64,000 nt of DNA from Linyphia triangularis (lineage: Eukaryota > Arthropoda > Arachnida > Araneae > Linyphiidae), in the NCBI GenBank assembly GCA_963978545.1, contig OZ021732.1:61480714-61544713 (forward strand), given 5' to 3'. The position numbers were made by a program, and so were the translations under genes. Positions within the stretch are counted from its first letter, which is position 1; every line of letters begins with the position of its first letter. Below, piece after piece: positions 38,101-53,100 of this stretch. A model generated the notes under the pieces. That model saw only the letters and a program-made list of their open reading frames with translations. It had not been told where the DNA came from and ran no database searches.

Positions 38101-41100
38101 TTTAACTTTCAATTTTTCAAAAATCCAATTAAAAGGCTAAAACGACTTATTTTGAAAATTTCAGAGCTGTAACCTTATTACAAGTCGCTTCGTAAAAAAG
38201 TTTGTTAATTAAGAACATGAATTAAAAAATAACTAATTAAAATTTTAGCATTCTGTTTTTCAAAAGTTTAATTAGAAGGCTAAAACTACTTATGTTGAAA
38301 ATTTTAGAGCTGTACCTTTATTTAAAATCATTTTGTAAAAAAAAATTAGTTAAAAAAGAACTAATTAAAATTTTAACTTTCAATTTGTCATAGGTACAAT
38401 TAGAAAGCCAAAACTACTTATGTTGAAAATTTTAAAGCGCTACTCCAATTTTAAGTAGCTTTCGATAGATCCACAGGCAGACAGATGAACAGACAGCTTT
38501 TTTTGTTATTATAGATGAAACTATACGTATCAAGTAACTTATAAAACCGTCAAGCTTCATATCACAACAAAAAAAAGGTTAAATAGAGGAAAGTTTTTTT
38601 TTTTTTTCTTTTATGTTTGATATTTAGATATTTTAATTATTACCTTCTATTTTTTTTTTCTTTTCTAAATAATTAACTACAACCTCATGATTAATTTTTA
38701 CTGAAATATTATTTTCTTTTGTTTACATAGTGAGCAACAACTCACATAGCTTTTCAAAAGGGAAACGTTATCATGCACGAAAATTTATTTTCTAATTAAA
38801 ACATCAATGCATCAATATACGCACTGGATACAATTTTAAATAAATTTTTAACAACTATGCAGGGAGAAATTAACAATATAAGTGTCGCTTAGCGGTTGAG
38901 AGCCCTGCTGTAAATAAGACTGTGTTAAGACGTAACTTCAAATCATCTATATTTTTATTTTATTTATACTCATTATAATAAGAATTCGTAAAATCCAATC
39001 AAAACAGAAAATGATGTTATTCAACGTGGGAGATGAAAACGTTAATTACCATTAAATAAATGCATTCATTATTGCTTTAAAATTGAAATAATGTCAAAGT
39101 AATTATGAATACAACTATTGATAAAATAAAAGACCGATATCCCTGAACTAAACTGTATATTGATTTATCATTATGTGAACTCTTGAGCATTTGTTCAATT
39201 TTATCTTATTCAAATATTTAGTCAATTTTATTCTAAATAGCAATTAGGTACACATTTATTATCCACGGTGATTTTATCAGAAATTAGCACGACATGGTTT
39301 ACTTTTATATCCCTCACAATTATCATTATTTAATTTATTTTAGTTAGAAAAAATTACTTTTTGGTACATCCTCTGTGTCTGTCGTAAGGTGACGCCCGTT
39401 CCCTTTAGCCCAAAAATACACATAGATTAAATTAATTAACCAGTTGGGTCCTGATAGTTTCCTGACAGTTTGCGTTGTGTTTTAAGTTATAAGCGCCAAA
39501 TCTTACGGACGTGTTAGGGCAAGGTTCGTTGAAAGCAAGGGTTATCAATAAGTTACACCACATTAAGTTAAATTCTCGTAAAATAAAGTAATTTACCTGA
39601 ACCAACGACAGCATTGACAGCAACAGAACACTATCCCCCCCCCCCTGTAAGGGAAATGAACATCCCGCACCCAAGAACGATTCTCTTACAAAGAAAGAGT
39701 CCAGTTTGAGGTTAAATTGAATAATTTATTTTTGAATACTGTAAATTAATACGAAAGAGAACACAATGGTTTGTACAATACATAGAGTCACAAATACGGT
39801 ACGGCGCCTGTGGTTGAGAGTAGGGATGGAACGGATATCCGGCAAATATCCGATATCCGGCATATCCGGCTGATTTTTCAATATCCGAAACCCCGTCGGA
39901 TATCCGATTTGAAATATCGGACATCCGATAATTTCATTCGGATATCCGGCTGTATATCCGACCACCAGGTATCCACAAGAAATAATTTTTTGAAAAAAAT
40001 AATGATCTTTTTCGGACAAAGGAAACATCGCATCCTACACTTTTTTTTTAAATTTTTTTTCTTGGACATAAATTGCAGTCAAATTAGAAAAAGAAAACAG
40101 AAAGAGGCGCCGTATTATTGACGCCGAGTTGATAAGCATAAACCATTCCTCCAATCTTTTTCCATACACATCCTTCATACGTGTTTTGCAATATGTTCTT
40201 TTCATTCCAAGTTTATGATCTGATTAATTCCAGATGTTATTTTTGAATGCTTCTCCATAAAACTCGAACCGAAATACTAATAAATAGTACTTTTTTTCCA
40301 TAACATAAGTGACTTAAGAGTTTTAGTTATTCTCACGTCCTCCTTTTTTTCTGGCATTTGCTATACTAAACTTCAACTTAACTAGACATCACTTAGACGG
40401 TAGATCGTGACAGTGCTCATAGGTATTTAATCCATTTTGGCGGAATGAAGACATAATTCTCGCCAAACCTTATAGCCTTTTGTTCTCTACAGGGTTGTGG
40501 TTTGGCGAACATTATGCTTTCACGCAGCCAAAATGGATTAAATATCTATGAGCACTGTCACGATCTACCGTCTAAGTGATGTCTAGTTAAGTTGAAGTTT
40601 AGTATAGCGACTAAAAAGCAATAAATAGTCAATGCGCAATCCTCAATGCTTTTTTTTTGTTCTATCCACGATAATACCCTACCCCTTTATGCTGTGAATG
40701 GTATGGTCTAATTTCTGATTTTTCATTGGCAGAAGTTGAAAGCTGGTGTATTTTTTCTGACGTAAAATGAAGTATTGTAATTTTTAGGTCTTTAAAGCAG
40801 CGCCACAATGTGGAATTATATTTAGCTCTCTAGAATGCCTTGAATTTTAGTTTTCTCCAATTACAATCCAATTTATAATTTTTAATAATGGCTCATTTAA
40901 AATCACCCTTTTGGAAGTATTTTAAAATTAATGGGAAATGACGAAAGCAAAGCCCTATGTGTTACTTGCTCCACAGAATCGTTTAAAAAATGTGCGCGGC
41001 AAAAGCCCAAAATCCTTTTCCACAAAACCCTTATGGAACCATTTAATGAGTGTTCATAAGGAAATTCACCGAAGCTTTAAAGACTCACTAAATGCATCAA

Positions 41101-44100
41101 ATATTGATTAACAAGAAAAAACAATTCATCAAAACAAGAAATGCACGCAGACAACATTGGAATCGAAATTATTTGTACCAAAATTGTGGAGTTTAGATGA
41201 TCCTAAAGCAAAAGCCTTAACCACAAAAATATGTAAGTACTAATTTTGTTTGTTTATATTAAATATATATTTTAAATATGGTATAACATAATGTTGATGA
41301 ATTTTTAAGTTTATATTTAAAGACGGAATATTCCGATAGATCCAATTTAAGTTTTCTACGAGATTTCTTTAAATCCGTAATGTTTTAGGTGCATTACAAA
41401 AAAAAAATAGACTTCAATTTCATAAAATATTTAAAATTAATCTTTTGTTATTAACAAATGCCTCCGGTATAATTTTGTAATCATTTATCAATTATAAACA
41501 ATGCATGAAGTAAATTGAAAGTAGCTATATTTTGCACTTCAACATTGTAAAAAAAAATTTTAATATAATTTTAGGTGAGTTAATGGCTCTTGATGCTGAA
41601 CCATTATCCATTGTGAATAGAGAAGGCTTTGGTCAGTTATTAAAATACCTAGCTCCTCGTTATCCGCTTCCAAATAGAAATTATTTTCGTGATAAAGCCC
41701 TGCCAGAACTATATGAAAAACTAAAAGTATCAATATTACAAGATATAAAATCAGCAACAAAGATCTCTTTCACTCATCAACTAAAGTTTAAATAAAAAAA
41801 AATAACTCATCAGTGGCGCGACAGCCCATGTGGACTAAGGCCTGCTGGGCCCAGCTCAGCTTTCTCGACTGTGGCATTTGTGTGTCACATAGCAGATGTT
41901 TCAGTCAGATGGTCATTCTGACGCCGAACCCCAGTGTTTAGTTCCCAAGCATGCATGGTCCTCCTCAGTTTATTTCTTTCGGGTATAGACAGCTAAGTCA
42001 ACCTTGCCCAGTCCGCGAATCAAACCATGGACATGTGGCATGCAGTGCGGTGCGCTAACCACTAATTATAATTTACTTAATACTTCATATCATGACCATT
42101 TTTTTCGTATAGCATATCGTATAACTATCGTTTTTAGTATATAGACCGAATATCCGACCGGATATCCGGCGAAATCCGTTTCGGATATCCGTATCCGGTA
42201 GACATGGTACCCCGGATATCCGAAATCCGGTATCCGGCAAAACTCACATCCGTTCCATCCCTAGTTGAGAGAGACTCCTGACATTGTCATATAACAATAT
42301 TAAAACGGAACTTACTACTACTTAAACTTTGTTTCCAAATACACATTAAGTCAACCTATTAAACTAGACAGTTATTTATTTAATTAAACACACTTATATT
42401 TAAATTACAAGCGCACTAAACTTAATTTTACTGAGAAAGTAAACGTTCCTATTTCTCACTACGCGAACACAAATTCTTCTACTAAAAAAAGCTGTCCTCC
42501 AAACTTAAATTAAATTAACACTTAAATTAATTTTAAACGAATTAAACTTTTGCGGATTTACTGTGCAAGCGAGAACGAATGCCAGAAGGACTTACCCGTT
42601 CATGCAGGAATACATCATCTCAGGGCTCTACCCTAGAGTTAGCCGGTCAGAGTGAGATCGTTGCGTCCCCCACGCACCTGTTGGTAGACAAGGTAGCCAG
42701 AGCAGAGAGGGTCGTGAAATCTTTATTTTTCAGAGTTGTACCAGCTTTTAAAAACTTGGTCAGAATGCAATTGGTGCGCTACCAGCTTTGCTATAGATTC
42801 TGCGCCCTTCATTGGAACATAACCTACGCCTACAAGCAATCAGGGCTGAACCCTTTTTGCCCGGCCAGGCGATTATTGGTTTCGTTGCGAAATTCACCTC
42901 TCTGACCTCCGTCATATAAACACATCCCGCTTGATATTCAGCATCGAAATATATCCGACTTGCATCCGTTCTAAGCCATCCTAGACCGACAAAATTCCCT
43001 AACACAACTCTTTCCCCCAAAACATCTGGTTTTAACGAGGCAGAGGGCAGTAGGGTGTACCAGACCCTTTACTTTTAAACTGAGTCATCAACCACCAGTG
43101 CAAACAGAATTAAAACCACACAAAATTAAACCTCACAAAATCAAAACCTCACAAATTAATTCAAAAACACTGAAAAGGGGTTGAAGTGTCTTGGGTGAGA
43201 ACACTCATCCCAATGCCACTTCACCACAGTTTCAAACTATGTTTTCAAGTATTTCTTGATTTTCTATGCTCAATGACCTATTTTTATGCACAATGAAGGT
43301 TAATAAAGCAGGGATCTACAGTTTAACGTTGATTCCGAGCCACAACGAACATCCATGCCTTATTTGGGATTCGAACCTGGCACCTTTGCAATGCGATGCC
43401 AGAGTTCTAACCACACAGCTATCAAGTGGGCAAAATTCTCAATTTAATGTGTCAATGGACAATTCCAGCATTTATTTTACATTATTATTATTTTTTATTC
43501 AATTCTAAAATGTTTCGAAAATGCCATAAACACAAAAATTTCTGGTCAATGCACTTTTTTCCCCTTCCCCTTTTTTAAATTTGCGATCAACGTTACCTTG
43601 TTAAACGTTGGCGAGAAAACGATTTATTTCGCTGGCATTGAATGTGACATCACGGCTTCCCAAACATCTTGGCTTGAAATGCAGCTGCCGAAACCAGATT
43701 TGCAAGTTTCTCGCAAATCACGTCGACCTGTACGGAATATGGCAATGCCAAATATTTCAACGCCAACTATTTGACAGAAACCTCGCGATAACCATTGAAA
43801 CTGTAGGAACCCTTGATGTCATAGATTTTGCTAAGTGTTTTTATTGGACTGGTTTTGGCTCGGTTTTGAGACATTTTATTTTCTTAGTATATAAATAAGT
43901 AATTTGTTTAAAGAACTTTTGTTTAAATATTTGGAATCAGAAAGAAATTCTTCATAAATATAAACTAATTTCATTTGTTTTTAAAAAAATGCAGACATTT
44001 TCCATGAAAAGTATTACTCTTCTGCAAACTTTTGAACACCAAACTTTTTCTTAGCTCACTATCCAAAGATCAATAAGAGGAATATTACCATAATAATCTA

Positions 44101-47100
44101 AAAATCCTTCAAACGATAATCAGTCATTTACCCCAGGAATTGAAGTAGGGGCGGTGCAACCCTGGGGTAATAAACAAATCTGAAATGTCAACAACACATG
44201 ATCACTGATCAACGACCTCAAAGTGATGTTTCTTTGGGCTAACGTCATAAGCGCTGATAAAGTGAAGAGATTTTTCCTATTTTTTTTTAAATATAGGCAA
44301 CGCTTTCTGCTCCACATATCATTTTATTTATGTTGCAGTTTTGATATCTGACGCACCACCATCTTTTTAGGATAGTTTCCTTTCTAATAACGGTGATATA
44401 ATCTCGCTTTGTCAATGGCCTTGCAGCCTTCCGTGATCGAAAGAAATATTTGGAAAAAGTATAAAGAGAAAAATAACTTTTATGAGAGACCTCTGAAAAG
44501 TTTTGCGGAAGAAGTATTTTTAACACAACCTGCACCATATTTAACAGCTGTACAAAATTAGTAATGCATGGGACCTTTACTGCAGGCTTATGTGAAAATA
44601 CTTTGGTCTTACAAAGAGGTTGCGAGTTACAAATTAATATAACGGTGTAATTTAATAATAAGATGTTCGTATAAGTATGCTGGGTACATGACTTTTTTTA
44701 TTGGGGGAAAAAAAGCAAAAAAAAAAAAAAAAAAAAAAAAAGTTCTTTAAATTATCAAGTATATAAGTTATGCATGGTTTTAGTATTTTTTAATTATCGC
44801 GAGAAGTGCAGACCTTTTTGAAAACATAAAAGCACGACCATCAATAACACGAAATTATTCTCAATATGGGGCAAAGTTCAGTTACCGAGTAGAGAGAAGG
44901 ACCTGTATGATGTAATGGAAGCGACATGAATTCATTGACGATCCATCTTGAAAATCATATTTTAGTTCTTTTTTACAAATACAATTCTTTCGATTTATTA
45001 AACTTAAAAAATAGAATCAGAAGTTAACCTCATTTAATGAAACTGAGATTTAAAATCAATTTTTTATTCCAATAAAATATAAGAGAAGTTAATAGCAAAA
45101 ATTTTAGAAAAAACTTTCACGAATGGAAATTCTGAATACAAACATCCCAACGATTTAAAACTCAAAATGAACATACTACACAGTAAATATTTTGGTGTGT
45201 ATATAAACAACATATAGTAGTTGTTACCTTCTTAAAATCCTAAGATAAGGACCGCTTTGATGTACTTATATTGATATGAATTCATTGATGATCCACCTTG
45301 AAAACGCATATTTCTATCTTTCCTTATTAAATAGGTTTCTTAAGATATATTACATTTTAAAAGAAAATAATTAAAAGTCAATCTAACTATATGAAACTAA
45401 AATACCAAATCAATTTTTCATTCAAAAGAAAAATGCAAGACAAGATCCTTATGAAAGCTCGAGTAGTCACTTTCAGGATCAGAAATTCCAAATACATACA
45501 TCCTAAACAACTGAAAACTGTAAGTGAACATACGCAGAATATACTACTCTGCTAACATTTTGTTGTTTATATAGAAAACATTTAGTAGTTGTTACTCTCT
45601 TCAAGTCCTAATACCTTTAGCCCAAAACCCATTTTATCGCGGTTTCTCTGATGTCCCCTTATCTCCAATCCTTGTAACATGCCACTTAGTTCGCAGTGGT
45701 AGGCGGGCCCATCAAAGATCAGGTTTCAAGTATATGTAATTAGACAAGACCATCCTTTAATGATCGGAGCCCACTAGAGCGAATACACGAGTATTTAAGT
45801 GGGGATGGTAGGAATCTACGGTTGTAGTCGGAATCTTCTAATTACGAATACACTAATTGAGCTGTCAGTGCGTTAACCAGTTGGGTTTGTTTCGGAGTAT
45901 TTCGTGCTTTAGTGCTGGTAATGTGTTGGTGTTGAGTTGTCTTGTTTAGAAGTGAATAATTACCGTTTTAAATGAGATTAGTTTTCCTATTTTTCGACTT
46001 TCAATAATTCAAATATATAAAATTTCATTGGATTTTAGAAAGCAATTAAAAATATTTAATTTTGGAGATGAGGGCCATTTTGAAAAATAATCAAAAACCT
46101 TGCAGTCAAAATTACCAGGCATATTGGGGTACCTGGAAATTTTTTAATCTAATTAATCAGATGTTTTTAAAAATAATATAAAAAAACTCAGCCAACAGGT
46201 ACATTTAAAAAATTTTATGCAAAGGGAAAATTACACTTACAAATTTAACGAAAAAAATTAATTTTTTTTTTAATGTATTGGATATTTGGTAAGTAAATTT
46301 GGAAAGGTCTTCTTTTCAAATAAGTGATAAAAAATAAAATCCCGTAGTACCTTTAAAAACAGTGGTATAAGGTTAGGATGATCAATTTTCGCTCCATTGT
46401 GCTCCATTTCGCTGGCTTTTCTAGAAATCTAAGCTAGTTTTCCCTGTCTTTTGTTTTGAAGAATGAGATTCTCTTATCATCCTTTATCATAAGTTACGAA
46501 ACATTATCTTAATGATTTCACAATCACCAGGTCCTCCAATTTTAAAGATTTCTACTAATCTTCTTTTATTTAGTCAAACTATTATATTTTCCATTATATT
46601 TCTTTCATAGAGACTTATAGATTTACGAATAGAAACGTAGTCATCTTCTTCCAAGCTGTTTTATTTCTATTTATTTGATTAGGCGAAAATTACAGATTCA
46701 CTGATTAAAATTAAACAAGAAAAATTGTCTCAGTTAGTCTACAATTCACTAGATGACAATGCTAAGCAAAATTAAAAAATCTCACTGCGGATTAAAATTG
46801 AAACAAATAGTTGTTAGACAATCTCATTTACATTACTAATAAATATAAATAATCATGAATATTCACCAGTTATTTAATTTGTTTCCATAGATGGAAACAT
46901 TTCTAGATCTTTAAAACCTCCTGTACTAACATTTACTAAAAATAATTGATTTTATAAATCTAATTAACAATCACCACTTAGTCTATGTAATCTCAGTGTT
47001 CCGTAAACATCACAACTAGTTACATTAGCCCATCAATCCTGTAGTTTCTGCAATTTAATTTGAAACTTTTGTATTTGTTTTAATTTTTCACCTAATGAAT

Positions 47101-50100
47101 TACTTTTTTCACTTTCAATCGTTTTTATTATTATTATTGCTTTATAGCACTTGTTAGTGACTCTTCTCATTAAGCAACTACCATTAATACCATTATAAAA
47201 TCTTCCTAAAACAGAAAATAAACAATTTTTTTTCTTCATTTCTACCATTTTTATTATATAATCATGAAATTAGATTTCCTTCTGTTTTCATTTCTTTCAA
47301 CAACTATATGATAATGATATGAAACAATAGAAGAATAGCAATAGAATGATAAACTTGTCTTGACTACAAACGGAAATCATAGCACCTATCTTAATTTTAA
47401 AAAACTAAATATCGATTGACTTTACTTTCTTACTTATGTCTTACTTTCATAATACAAAATGCCCACCTGATGGTTGTGTGGTTAGCGCTCTGTTTTCCAA
47501 CTTGGGTGCTATGATAAATTTTCAAAGAAAAATTAAAATACTCTATTTAACACCATCCACGAATAAAACTGTAAAAATCCACTTCGTGAAAAAATAAAAG
47601 TATTTATTTTAGTCGTTTCTGCATTGCATGCAATTTCTTCTTTCAGTCAATCAACAAGAAAGGGAAACTTTAAGAACGCAATCATCAATTATCTACTAGA
47701 AATATTCTTTCGTACGCTGTTATGTTCCAGGGAAGAAATCAGATATCTGTTAACTGAAACACTTTTGGCAATATGAAAGGCAAGTTTTAGTTTTCTTGGT
47801 ACTTTAAAAATGAACTGGACTCTTAACAGTAGGTGTGTAGTGCATTCAAGTCACGATCAATAGTTTTTAAAAGTGTATTAAATTATAAGCTATATTCGTG
47901 ATAACTGTGCTCCAATTTGAGTGTTTATATTCCCAGGATAACTGAAACCCGCACAATACGGTAATTGCATTCCTTTTTCCACGTACTTACCGGTGATCTA
48001 GTGGATATGGATCCCTATGGGTATATTCCGAGAGTAAACAACCGATTTTCCACCAGGAAGAGCTGAAAACTAGCTTGATTATTTCGCAATTTGTAATCGA
48101 AAATAATATTTAAAATGACACAAGATTGCAATGCGATGAAATGTGGTTGTAGATCATTTTAGAAAAGAGATGTTTTTCTAAAATTTAAAAATAATTTTAA
48201 AAAATGGTAAAGTTTATAAAAAAAAAAAAAAAAAAAAAAAAAATCAAGCATCGCTCAATTTCAATCTTTTGTGTGAAGTGTTAAAGATAATCTTCTGCGT
48301 AAAGTGTTAGAGATTTGAGTACTTAACATCATTGTCCACAGTGCGTTGTCATGATTTCTTTTAAAAAAGTAGTTAATATATAAACTAATTAGAAATAATT
48401 TTTATACTTCTGACATTTTTGAAGTTTTCTTACAGAATGCTATTGAAAATAGGTGATACATGATAGCTCTATTAACATGAGCGCCTCCAGGAATATTAGC
48501 AAGGGGGTGCAAGACTAGATTTTTATCAAAATCATTATATTTTTAGAAATGTTAATTTATAATTATGCATTATACTCTTTGAGAATAATTAAAATTCATG
48601 GTATATATTTTTGAAAGCGCAACCCAGTTAAAGAGAAAAAGATACAAAATAGTAAAAATATTAATATATATATTTTTAACGACTTTTATATCATCCAACA
48701 ATTCACGGCATTCAAGAGATATCGTTTAGAATAGAGGAACTCGAAGATACAAAAATACAGAAGAGTAAAATATTTTTTATTTCTTCCTTCCAAGTTTTGG
48801 ATATAATGGAAAAAAAAAAAAAAAAAAAAAATGAAACACGAAGGCAGTAATGGAATATGTTCAAATTGAATTCTAAAAATTGATTTATAGTTAATATATC
48901 TGATGACTTAAAAAACAAAACATTTTCCTAGAATTTTGAGGACTGCACAGGAAATGATTATTCAATAAAAGGAATAAATACTTCTGCTCATCAGCCTCTA
49001 ATAATCATAGGCATAAGTGCCAGAAAATCTTCACGGAAGTAGCTATAAAAAAGGACATAGGAAAGAAACAAAAGACTAAGTTAATAGAAAAAAAATACTC
49101 ATTGTAACATAAAAGTGTCAACGGCATATGTGTTTTTCTTAACTTAGAATTTACATCTTTTCCCTCATTTTTTTTAAATTTCAAGAGCCAGGGGGGTGCA
49201 AGTGAACCTCCTTGCACCCTCCTCGGGGCGCCCATGCCCACCCATACAACTGCGAAGTATTGTTAGATGCCGGTTGTTATGAAAAGGCATGCAGCATCTC
49301 TATAAAACATCCTCTACACATGAAATCGATTTTAACAAATACTCTAAGTCGAATCGATTGTTTAACGATTAAGATTGTTGTGGAAAGGAAAATAATGAAA
49401 TCGATTTGCTTTTTGTACGCAATCTACCCGATCCTAATGAGTATGGATTGTTCTAAAACTTTCTTTTGTCTGGCTTATGGAACACGATAAATCTTTATCT
49501 TTTTTATCTCACATGCCTTGCGGGAAGATTGACAAGGGAAAGTGAAGATGCTATCATTAACGATCACAAAGTACCTAAAAAGAAGCAGAGAAGTGTTAAG
49601 GAGTATTGATTTTTAGCTAACAGTATCTGTTAAAGTCCGTCATTGATCATCTTTTATAAGAGGGTGCTTAAAATAATCCATCAACTTGCTTCAGGCGAGT
49701 AGAAATGAATACATTTAATTCTAAAAGAATTTTATCGTATGAAGGTTCTGTCACACAATGGAATATGATAACTTTTGGCGGCCTATCCTTTTGCTGTCTA
49801 ATTACGAAGTTAACTTCAAAGGGGCAATTTTTCAGTCACTATAAATGTCTTTTGATTAATTTGATCCAAGGAAATGTGTTTCACTAGAGTTTATTAAACT
49901 GAATTAGGAAAGTAAGTTAACATAGGTTTCATGAATGTTTGGGATTAGCGAAAAGTTTAGTATTCCCATATTTTCATTGGGTTGCGATGCACGAATCACT
50001 CTCGTAAAAAGTTGTAACCACCGTGATAATGCTAACTTTGATGAAATGATATGTGAGAAATTACCGTCAGTAAACGTGCAAACCAAATACAAATGCATAT

Positions 50101-53100
50101 GTTTAGTATGAGTACAAAATTTTATTAAAAATAATCTCTTTAATTTTCGAATTCAATATTCTTTCATTTGGCTCAAAAGTTTTTATGTTTTAGATAGACG
50201 GATATACAACGTAAGTATACTAATTTCTCTCTTGATGTATGAAGTAATGCAAATAGATAACAAACACACAAGTCCGTAAAAAGTGGGTTTAAATAATAAT
50301 AAGACAGAGAAAAAAAAATTAAACGAAAACAAAGAATTGGGAAAATATTTTTTTAAATAAACTTTTAGCAATGAAATACTCAAGTAACAATGCCTTTATT
50401 TAAGTTTTTTTTTTTTTTTTAAGTTATAATTTGGTGAATAAAAATGATAGGCATACTTATCCAATCCCGTTTAAATTTTTTCTTTAAGACTTGCAACATC
50501 TTTTTTGAAGTAGGATCATAAATTACTTGTGAAGATGACCGAAATAAGAAAATCAAAAGTAACCTCATTAAGAGTATCGTTTCCAAATTTTTATTCGCAA
50601 CAGCATGCTGTATAATTTCCTATTTGACTCAGTTGCGATAAAGTATCGTTATTCAAACCTACTTTTATCAAATTTGTAACAAAAATAAAATCCAATGAAA
50701 AAAATCTCTCAATCACAAAACCATCGCTATGCCCATAAAACAACCATATTGGCTGCGAAAAAGTTTATTAACGATTTTTCCATTCGCGTCTAATGTTCTT
50801 CTAGCGTCCCTGCCACCTTAAATCATCCCTATTTCTAGCGTCGCTTGCCAGAAACTAAATTTCCAACAAATAGCCTCGATGGTTAAAGTTCGAAAAATAA
50901 AATATCCCATCACTCTTCTGTAACCGTCACTGCCTTCCGAGATCAAAGCTAAATCGAGAAAAGAGGGTTGTCTCATAACTTTTCAATTTTTCCTGTGATG
51001 ACATCATAGGAAGACTGCCACAGAAGGGAAACATCCATACACTTTCACGACACTCTATCCCTGCTATATGTTGTTCCTGATTGGTTTGCGCATCCAATTC
51101 CGAGACATCAACACATCACTTACCTATAGAATATGATGTCTACCTAGTTATTTCATGATGTTCTCAAAAAAACAAACTCGAGGTTAGGTAGGTTACGGGG
51201 TGTTCTACTTATCTCAACGAACCTTGCTCTCAGACCTCGTTTCATGACCATGCCATCAAATTATTCTCCACCATGCTAAGAGAAGACGATCGGGGACAAA
51301 AAGACAGACTAAGCAATTTGCTGCGACGCCGAGCCGAAAATTCCCCTAATTAATCATTTCTGATTCAACACCCTCCCTCGCTTCTGGCTGCTAACTGTGA
51401 CTTTAGCCTTCCGGGAGGGCGAGAGAAGGAGTAGGGAGGGGGGCTAATGGTCATTAGGTTTTCTGGAAATGCTGACTCGGTGGATATAAGTATCTCAAAC
51501 GAGAAATCGCACTAACCTCGTTTCTGTTTAAGAGAACCTGGTGGCTAAATAACATAGCTTGCCATTTCTAATCACTAGGCTAGGAGTTGAAGTCAGTGAC
51601 TAAGTACTATATTTCCTGTTTTGAAAGGTGGGATGAATTCGGGATATCGAATTAGATTTAATATAAATGTGGATGATAGTAAATGAGGAGTTGTTCATAA
51701 GTATTTACAGCGGTAAACAGAACAGCGGGGATACTTTTTAAATGAATTGAAACTGTCATACTTGTTCCAATCATGTTGTGAAACACAATGTTGTTAAAAC
51801 ACGAACTTAAAAAGCAAGTGTTTCCTTAAATTTAATCGATCTACAAAAGTTTTCATGTGCAGCATGAATTTTCATTTTCATAAATGAGTTGTTTAAAAAT
51901 GCTTTGAAATCAGTTGTTTTATTGAATATCAGGAATTGTTTCGTTTTCAGTAAGACAAGAACCATTAAAAAACAAAGGATCACAATACGATTCTAATATT
52001 TTTTTTCTGAATTTCCGAATTATATCCCATTAAGTACATTAAGTTACAACCTTTTTGAATTTTTTTTTTTTTTAGTAGACTGCAAGTACTATGTTTTCCG
52101 TTACTTGAGAAATTTTCATATATATGTATTAACTGTGTTTTAATTTATCATGGATTTCTTTAACATACAATTAATGCTATTAATATACAAAAAAAAATAT
52201 ATGCAATGTTTTGAACGGCTGGTAAAAAGAAATATCGGATTTGGTTTTGAAGTTAATTAAATATTGAGAAGCTAATGAAAAATATAATGCATATCTTTAA
52301 GATAGCTTTTTGTTTTGACATATTTACTATTTAAACTTACTAGTGGCATCTTGAAGTAGATGATTAGGTGGATTTGGTGGTCGTCCCAGGAAGGCTCTCT
52401 TCAAGAACGCTTCCTTCACAGAAGGAAAATCATTGAGAATAAGAACATTTCTTTGACCAAGCCTCAATCTAAAAAAAAAAAGGTAAAATTATCAATGCAT
52501 TACTTCCAACATTGTTTAAATTCATACATTAAAACTGGATGTTGAAGCATGCAGCATTTTGATAACATATTTAAAGTTTTTGTCTAATTATATTTTAAAG
52601 TTAGCATATTGTACAATTTGAAATAATAATGAAAACCACCTAATGAGTCATTCAGCTGAACACACATTATCAATCAAAGAACAACGTACATGAAAGCACT
52701 AAGCATTTCAGCACATTATCACTAAAAATCAGGTTATGAAAGTATTTGGTGAACTTTCATTGTAGTATTATTTCCGAATTGTTATGTACCGTATTCGGAA
52801 ATTGGTAAGCATAAATGAAAAAAAAATATAAAAAAATACGTTCAATTGCTTACTAGCTTTATTTTGATAAAAAATAATGTCAAATGAGAAGTAAGCTCTT
52901 CCCCTACTCATGTTATAGTGCTTGAATTAAATCCCAAATTCTAAAGCAATAATCTGAAAAGAGAAATAACGAACTGGATCTTCTATATCTTAGTAATATG
53001 TGTATGAGTCAATTGAACATATTTAATTAGTTAGTGTATTTTGTTGATGAATTTATACATTGAAACTGAAAAGATTTGTTAAATATTATATTTTGTTCTT

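Larger units (their letters stand above)
39821..42263 (+). mobile_element. hAT element with BED-finger transposase remnant and nested insertions
   Basis: An exact 8-bp duplication GTTGAGAG lies at 39813-39820 and 42264-42271. The terminal repeats are a perfect 16 bp, TAGGGATGGAACGGAT. Dense ATATCCGG or GGATATCCG motifs fill the first 140 bases and the last 120. Inside are a foldback MITE (40360-40608), a broken transposase gene (40888-41795) and a SINE (41800-42066). The catalytic core of the transposase is missing, so the element is dead. Confidence 0.93.
31796..52340 (-). other. P450 intron 2, transposon-rich
   Basis: A 20,545-bp intron that accounts for much of the gene's length. It contains at least four hAT-type insertions, a nested mariner-like element, SINEs, tandem arrays and a dispersed repeat. 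Open frames at 42579-43020 and 43608-43898 lie in G+C-richer repeat-like DNA and show no known domain. No host exon is seen. Confidence 0.82.

Noticed and set aside
42579..42905. 108-codon plus-strand frame
   Set aside because: No domain, no splice or promoter support, and an overlapping open frame on the other strand; likely repeat-derived.
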